From: CSSed11-175R1 sp041685735 | GTDB lineage: Bacteria > Actinomycetota > Nitriliruptoria > Nitriliruptorales > Nitriliruptoraceae | Assembly: GCA_041685735.1 (NCBI GenBank) | Contig: JAWLFE010000013.1 | Span: forward strand, 1-64,000 | DNA length: 64,000 bases | Reading direction: 5' to 3' | In this document: piece after piece, positions 60,437-64,000 of the stretch | Layout of the letters: each line of letters opens with the position of its first letter | Position numbering within the stretch: the first letter of the stretch is position 1 | Made by a program: the position numbers and the translations under genes | Notes under the pieces: model-generated | Told to the model about the DNA's origin: nothing | Database searches by the model: none | Seen by the model: only the letters and a program-made list of their open reading frames with translations

Positions 60437-60654
60437 CCGTCTACCTCGATCTCACGCGCGGCGGCGATCTCGCGCTCGCGCATCACGGTCAGGACGCGAG
60501 CGATCTCGCGCTTGACCTGCTTGATCCGGCGGGGGTCGTCCAACTGGCCGGTGACGATCTGGAAGCGGAGGTTGAACAGCTCCTCCTTGCCTTCCGAGTA
60601 CTTCTGTCGGAGCTCGTCGTCGGGGAGCTCGCGCAGTTCGGTCGCGGTCATCAT
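60433..60654 (-). CDS. rpmC: Ribosomal protein L29
   Basis: 73 aa, TATELRELPDDELRQKYSEG, ELFNLRFQIVTGQL and RRIKQVKREIARVLTVMRERE. Tandem ATGs at the start (60654 and 60651); either may be used. Confidence 0.97.
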   Translation of the reverse strand: MMTATELRELPDDELRQKYSEGKEELFNLRFQIVTGQLDDPRRIKQVKREIARVLTVMREREIAAAREIEVDG

Positions 60655-60715
60655 GTCTGCTCCTCCGAGGTCGCCTTCGGCCCCTCAACTGCCCACAGGG
60701 GGCCTTCGCCGCCGC

Positions 60716-61138
60716 TCATTCGCCACCCTCCTCGCGCATCACGAACTTGGTCTTCACCGGGAGCTTGTGCGACGCCTTACGCATGGCCTCGCGGGCCAGG
60801 GTCTCGTCGACACCGGAGAGTTCGAACATGATGCGACCGGGCTTGACGGCAGCGACCCAGTGCTCGGGCGAACCCTTCCCGGACCCCATGCGGGTCTCGA
60901 GCGGCTTCTTGGTGATCGAGCGGTCGGGGAAGATGGTGATGCGGACCTTCCCGCCACGCTTGATCGCACGGGTGATGGTCACACGGGCCGACTCGATCTG
61001 CCGGGCGGTGATCCACCCGGGCGAGGTCGCCATCAACCCGTAGTCACCCACGTACACCTGGGTGTGACCCTTGGACAGGCCCTTCAGGGGACGTGGACGG
61101 TGCTGCTTGCGGTGCTTGACGCGCTTGGGGGCGAGCAT
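60716..61138 (-). CDS. rplP: Ribosomal protein L16
   Basis: 140 aa, MLAPKRVKHRKQHRPRPLKG, GLMATSPGWITARQIESARV, GSGKGSPEHWVAAVKPGRI and GVDETLAREAMRKASHKLPV. The ATG overlaps the rpsC stop by one base. Confidence 0.98.
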   Translation of the reverse strand: MLAPKRVKHRKQHRPRPLKGLSKGHTQVYVGDYGLMATSPGWITARQIESARVTITRAIKRGGKVRITIFPDRSITKKPLETRMGSGKGSPEHWVAAVKPGRIMFELSGVDETLAREAMRKASHKLPVKTKFVMREEGGE

Positions 61139-62247
61139 CAGGCCTCACCCTCCTTCGTGGCTTCGGTCGCTGCGTCGTCGGCCTCGGGGGCGTCGGCCGT
61201 CGCGGCGTCGGTGGTCTCAGTGGTGTCGGAGGCCGGTGCCGCGGCATCCGCATCCGACGCGTCGGTCGCCGGAGCGTCCGCCGCCGGAGCGTCGTCCGGG
61301 CTGTCGGCGACCTGCTCGGCCGGCATGGCGCCGGACTGGGGCGGCTGCGCCTCGGTGGTCGCCGGAGCCTCCGTGGTCTTGGGGGTCTCGCCGGTCTCGG
61401 AGGCGCTCGTCGGCTCCGGAGCGCCGGTGTTGGAGGTGTCCGGGGCGGCTTCCGAGGTGGCTGCCGGTGCTGGCTGCTTGGAGCCGACCCCGGTCACCTT
61501 CTTGGCCACGCTGGCGGCCTTGCGGGCCGACTTGCGGCGGGGACGGTCGTCGACCGGACGGCCCTCGGACAGCGCCTTGGCGCGTTCCATGGCCCGGGCG
61601 GCTTCGGCTTCCTCGCCGGTGCCGATCTGATCGCCGGTGTAGACCCAGACCTTGACGCCGATCCGACCGAACGTGGTGCGGGCCTCGTCGAAGCCGTAGT
61701 CGACCTTCGCCCGCAGCGTGTGCAGCGGGACGCGGCCCTCGCGGTACCACTCGGAGCGGCTCATCTCCGCGCCGCCGAGGCGACCACCGACCTGGATCCG
61801 GATGCCCTTGGCGCCAGCCTTCATCGCCGACTGGACGGCCCGGCGCATGGCACGGCGGAACGACACGCGGCCGCGCAGCTGCTCGGCGACGTTGTAGGCG
61901 ATGACCTGGGCGTCGAGCTCCGGGTTCTTGATCTCGATGATGTTGAGCTTGACCTTCTTGGAGGTCATCTTCTCGAGATCGGCACGGATGGCGTCGGCTT
62001 CGGCACCACGGCGTCCGATGACGATCCCGGGACGGGATGCCTGGACGCTGACCTCCGCGTTGTCGCGTGTCCGGGTGATGTCGATGCGGCTGACGCCGGC
62101 ATGACGGACCCGCTCACGGATGTAGCGACGGATGCGGTCGTCCTCGTGGAGGTACGCGGCGTAGTCCTTCTTGTCCGCGATCCACTTGGACTTCCAGTCC
62201 GTGGTGATGCCCAGGCGGAAGCCGTAGGGATTGACCTTCTGACCCAT
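61138..62247 (-). CDS. rpsC: Ribosomal protein S3 with a long Ala/Thr/Asp C-terminal tail
   Basis: 369 aa. The two KH-type domains (MGQKVNPYGFRLGIT, RPGIVIGRRGAEADAIR, GRLGGAEMSRSEWYREGRVP) end at about residue 215, then a basic stretch. The last ~130 residues form a low-complexity tail rich in Ala, Thr, Asp, Glu and Pro (ATTEAQPPQSGAM, ADAPATDASDADAAAPA). S3 of other bacteria usually ends near 210-280 residues, so this tail is long. ATG 62247. Confidence 0.97.
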   Translation of the reverse strand: MGQKVNPYGFRLGITTDWKSKWIADKKDYAAYLHEDDRIRRYIRERVRHAGVSRIDITRTRDNAEVSVQASRPGIVIGRRGAEADAIRADLEKMTSKKVKLNIIEIKNPELDAQVIAYNVAEQLRGRVSFRRAMRRAVQSAMKAGAKGIRIQVGGRLGGAEMSRSEWYREGRVPLHTLRAKVDYGFDEARTTFGRIGVKVWVYTGDQIGTGEEAEAARAMERAKALSEGRPVDDRPRRKSARKAASVAKKVTGVGSKQPAPAATSEAAPDTSNTGAPEPTSASETGETPKTTEAPATTEAQPPQSGAMPAEQVADSPDDAPAADAPATDASDADAAAPASDTTETTDAATADAPEADDAATEATKEGEA

Positions 62248-62308
62248 GCTAAATCTCCTGTTCTGAGACCGGCGATGTCGCGAAGAGCGCAAGCTCCATC
62301 GCCGCCAC

Positions 62309-62656
62309 TCAGTTCTCCTCCGCGGGCGTGACCACGACCGTGATGTGACTGGTGCGCTTGCGGATCTGGTAGGCGCGACCGAGCGCGCGCGGCTGGTAGC
62401 GCTTGAGCGTCGGACCGTCGTCGGCGAACGCCTCGGCGATGATCAGCTCATCGGGATCGAGGTCGTCGTTGTTCTCCGCGTTGGCGACGGCCGAGTTCAA
62501 CACCTTGAGCAGCGGCTGTGCCGCGCCCTTGTCGGCGAAGAGCAGGATCCGCTGGGCCTCATGGATCGGTTGACCCACGATGAGCCGCGTGAGCTGGCGC
62601 ACCTTGCTGGGGCTGACCCGCACGTACTTGGCGGTCGCTCGTACTCTGGTCTGCAT
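62309..62656 (-). CDS. rplV: Ribosomal protein L22
   Basis: 115 aa: RVRATAKYVRVSPSKVRQLTRLIVG, AQPLLKVLNSAVANAENN and RTSHITVVVTP. Of two adjacent ATGs, 62656 is better placed five bases after AGGAG. Confidence 0.97.
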   Translation of the reverse strand: MQTRVRATAKYVRVSPSKVRQLTRLIVGQPIHEAQRILLFADKGAAQPLLKVLNSAVANAENNDDLDPDELIIAEAFADDGPTLKRYQPRALGRAYQIRKRTSHITVVVTPAEEN

Positions 62657-62664
62657 CATGTCTC

Positions 62665-62949
62665 CTACCGGCGCTTCTGGGCTTGCTTCTCGCCCGCGCC
62701 GCCCCACTTGATGGAGCGCGTCGGGGCGAACTCGCCCAGCTTGTGGCCGACCATGGACTCCGTGACGTACACGGGAACGTGCTTGCGCCCGTCATGCACG
62801 GCCAGCGTGTGGCCGACCATCTCCGGGAAGATGGTCGAACGACGCGACCACGTCTTGATGACGCGCTTCTCGCCCTTCTCGTTCTGCGCATCCACCTTCT
62901 TGAGCAGGTGGGCGTCGATGAAAGGGCCCTTCTTGAGTGAGCGGGGCAT
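62665..62949 (-). CDS. rpsS: Ribosomal protein S19
   Basis: 94 aa, MPRSLKKGPFIDAHLLKKVD, TWSRRSTIFPEMVGHTLAVH and LGEFAPTRSIKWGGAGEKQ. Complete. Confidence 0.98.
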   Translation of the reverse strand: MPRSLKKGPFIDAHLLKKVDAQNEKGEKRVIKTWSRRSTIFPEMVGHTLAVHDGRKHVPVYVTESMVGHKLGEFAPTRSIKWGGAGEKQAQKRR

Positions 62950-63025
62950 ATCGGTTCAACCCTCCATAGAGCCGACACGGAGCTTCGTCGGCGTCCTTCG
63001 TCTTCCCGGCTTGGGAGACCCGTGA

Positions 63026-63859
63026 TCAGCGCTTGCGGTTCCTGCCACGGCGTCGGATGATGTACTGGTTGGAGCTGTTCTTGGCCTTGCGGGTCCGACG
63101 CTCCGGGTTCCCCCAGGGGTCGACGGGGTGCCGTCCACCGGACGACTTGCCCTCACCACCACCGAGCGGGTGATCGATCGGGTTCATGGCCACACCACGG
63201 GTCTGCGGGCGCTTGCCCTTCCAGCGTGAGCGGCCGGCCTTGCCCCAGCTGATGAGTTCGTGCTCCTCGTTGCCGACCGCACCGATCGATGCACGACAAC
63301 GGGCATCGACGAGGCGGATCTCACCGGAGGGCATGCGCACGGCGGCGTTCTTGCCCTCCTTGGCGAGCAGCTGGATCGCGGTGCCGGCTGACCGACCGAA
63401 CTTGGCGCCACCACCGGGACGGAGCTCGACCGCGTGGATCGTGGTTCCGACCGGGATGTTGGCCAGCGGCAGCGCGTTGCCGATCTTGATGTCCGCCTGC
63501 GGACCCGACTCCACGACCTGGCCGACCTTGAGGTTCTTCGGCGCCAGGATGTAGCGCTTCTCCCCGTCGTGGTAGTGCAGGAGGGCGATCCGCGCGGAGC
63601 GGTTGGGGTCGTACTCGACCGCGGCGACGGTCGCCGGGACGCCGTCCTTGTTGCGACGGAAGTCGATGACGCGGTACTTGCGCTTGTGCCCGCCACCACG
63701 GTGCCGGCTGGTGATGCGGCCGTGGACGTTACGACCCGCCTTCTTCGGCAGGGGCGCGAGCAGTGTCTTCTCGGGTGACGGTCGCGTCACCGTGTCGAAG
63801 CCACTGACGGACGACCCGCGCCGTGCTGGCGAGGTGGGCTTGTGCTTTCGGATGGCCAT
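63026..63859 (-). CDS. rplB: Ribosomal protein L2
   Basis: 277 aa peptidyl-transferase-region protein. GRITSRHRGGGHKRKYRVIDF, YHDGEKRYILAP, PVGTTIHAVELRPGGGAKFGRSAG, RGVAMNPIDHPLGGGEGKSSGG and the HPVDPWG loop with the universally conserved His. Complete. Confidence 0.98.
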   Translation of the reverse strand: MAIRKHKPTSPARRGSSVSGFDTVTRPSPEKTLLAPLPKKAGRNVHGRITSRHRGGGHKRKYRVIDFRRNKDGVPATVAAVEYDPNRSARIALLHYHDGEKRYILAPKNLKVGQVVESGPQADIKIGNALPLANIPVGTTIHAVELRPGGGAKFGRSAGTAIQLLAKEGKNAAVRMPSGEIRLVDARCRASIGAVGNEEHELISWGKAGRSRWKGKRPQTRGVAMNPIDHPLGGGEGKSSGGRHPVDPWGNPERRTRKAKNSSNQYIIRRRGRNRKR

Positions 63860-63898
63860 GATGCTGCCTCGTGGTCTGGTCGCTCTGGCGTCGGGCGG

Positions 63899-64000
63899 TT
63901 AGAGCCCGGCGTCGAACAGTTCGATCTCGTCGCCAGCGGCGACCGTGACGATGGCCCGCTTGGTGTCCGCGCGCTTGCCGACGATCAACCCGCGGCGCTT
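63899..64000 (-). CDS. rplW: Ribosomal protein L23 (C-terminal fragment)
   Basis: Only the last 33 codons are in the window, ending with TAA at 63899. The visible part, ADTKRAIVTVAAGDEIELFD, matches the L23 C-terminus, and the position next to rplB confirms it. The N-terminus lies beyond base 64000. Confidence 0.93.
   Translation of the reverse strand, partial: KRRGLIVGKRADTKRAIVTVAAGDEIELFDAGL

Overview
The window is a stretch of chromosome from a very GC-rich actinobacterium. GTG and TTG starts are frequent and most genes overlap their neighbour by 1 or 4 bases. Lineage markers are a BldD-type regulator with the c-di-GMP signature, IdeR/DtxR-type iron boxes, an F420-type LLM oxidoreductase and CIRCE-controlled groES. 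The gene set would fit the Nitriliruptoria/Euzebya side of the phylum, but that placement is an impression and cannot be proven from the window. Three runs of exactly 100 N show that this is a scaffolded draft assembly. Two of the gaps sit in repeats and one splits rplQ artificially.

Layout. 1-10.4 kb: two divergent cell-wall genes with S-layer-homology repeats (amidase, CAP protein), dTDP-rhamnose reductase, a lipoprotein, a membrane protein resembling a degenerate tyrosine-kinase domain, a 3-hydroxyacyl-CoA dehydrogenase, a hypothetical gene, and a DUF559/AbiEi-like gene flanked by inverted hairpin repeats. 10.7-13.3 kb: groEL and groES with two CIRCE operators. 13.4-19.0 kb: a surface-protein module, made of a 1006-aa secreted protein with a sorting-like C-terminus and a second secreted, membrane-anchored protein translationally coupled to a bldD homologue. 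Both surface genes are preceded by BldD-box-like sites and by the same structured 5' leader. 19.2-36 kb: mostly minus-strand housekeeping genes (tsaE-tsaB-rimI-tsaD-GNAT, family-4-like UDG, P1 peptidase, alpha/beta hydrolase, alr, nnr, glmS, LLM oxidoreductase, glmM). 36-64 kb: rpsI-rplM, truA, rplQ, rpoA and the ribosomal-protein superoperon on the minus strand (infA down to rplW).

The superoperon is interrupted between map and infA by about 9.7 kb carrying mainly opposite-strand genes. One group is a DAB-type dissolved-inorganic-carbon pump (dabB-dabA-PII-like). The other is an iron-regulated heme uptake and degradation cluster (DUF2470, heme oxygenase, hmuTUV) with two IdeR/DtxR boxes.

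How the parts fit. glmS, glmM, alr, the amidase and the CAP/SLH protein serve cell-wall synthesis and remodelling. The tsaE/B/D set makes the t6A tRNA modification. The most unusual part is 13.4-19.0 kb: two similar leaders, three BldD-like boxes and a coupled bldD gene suggest a small regulon of surface proteins tied to c-di-GMP and development. That interpretation is inference and rests on sequence pattern only.
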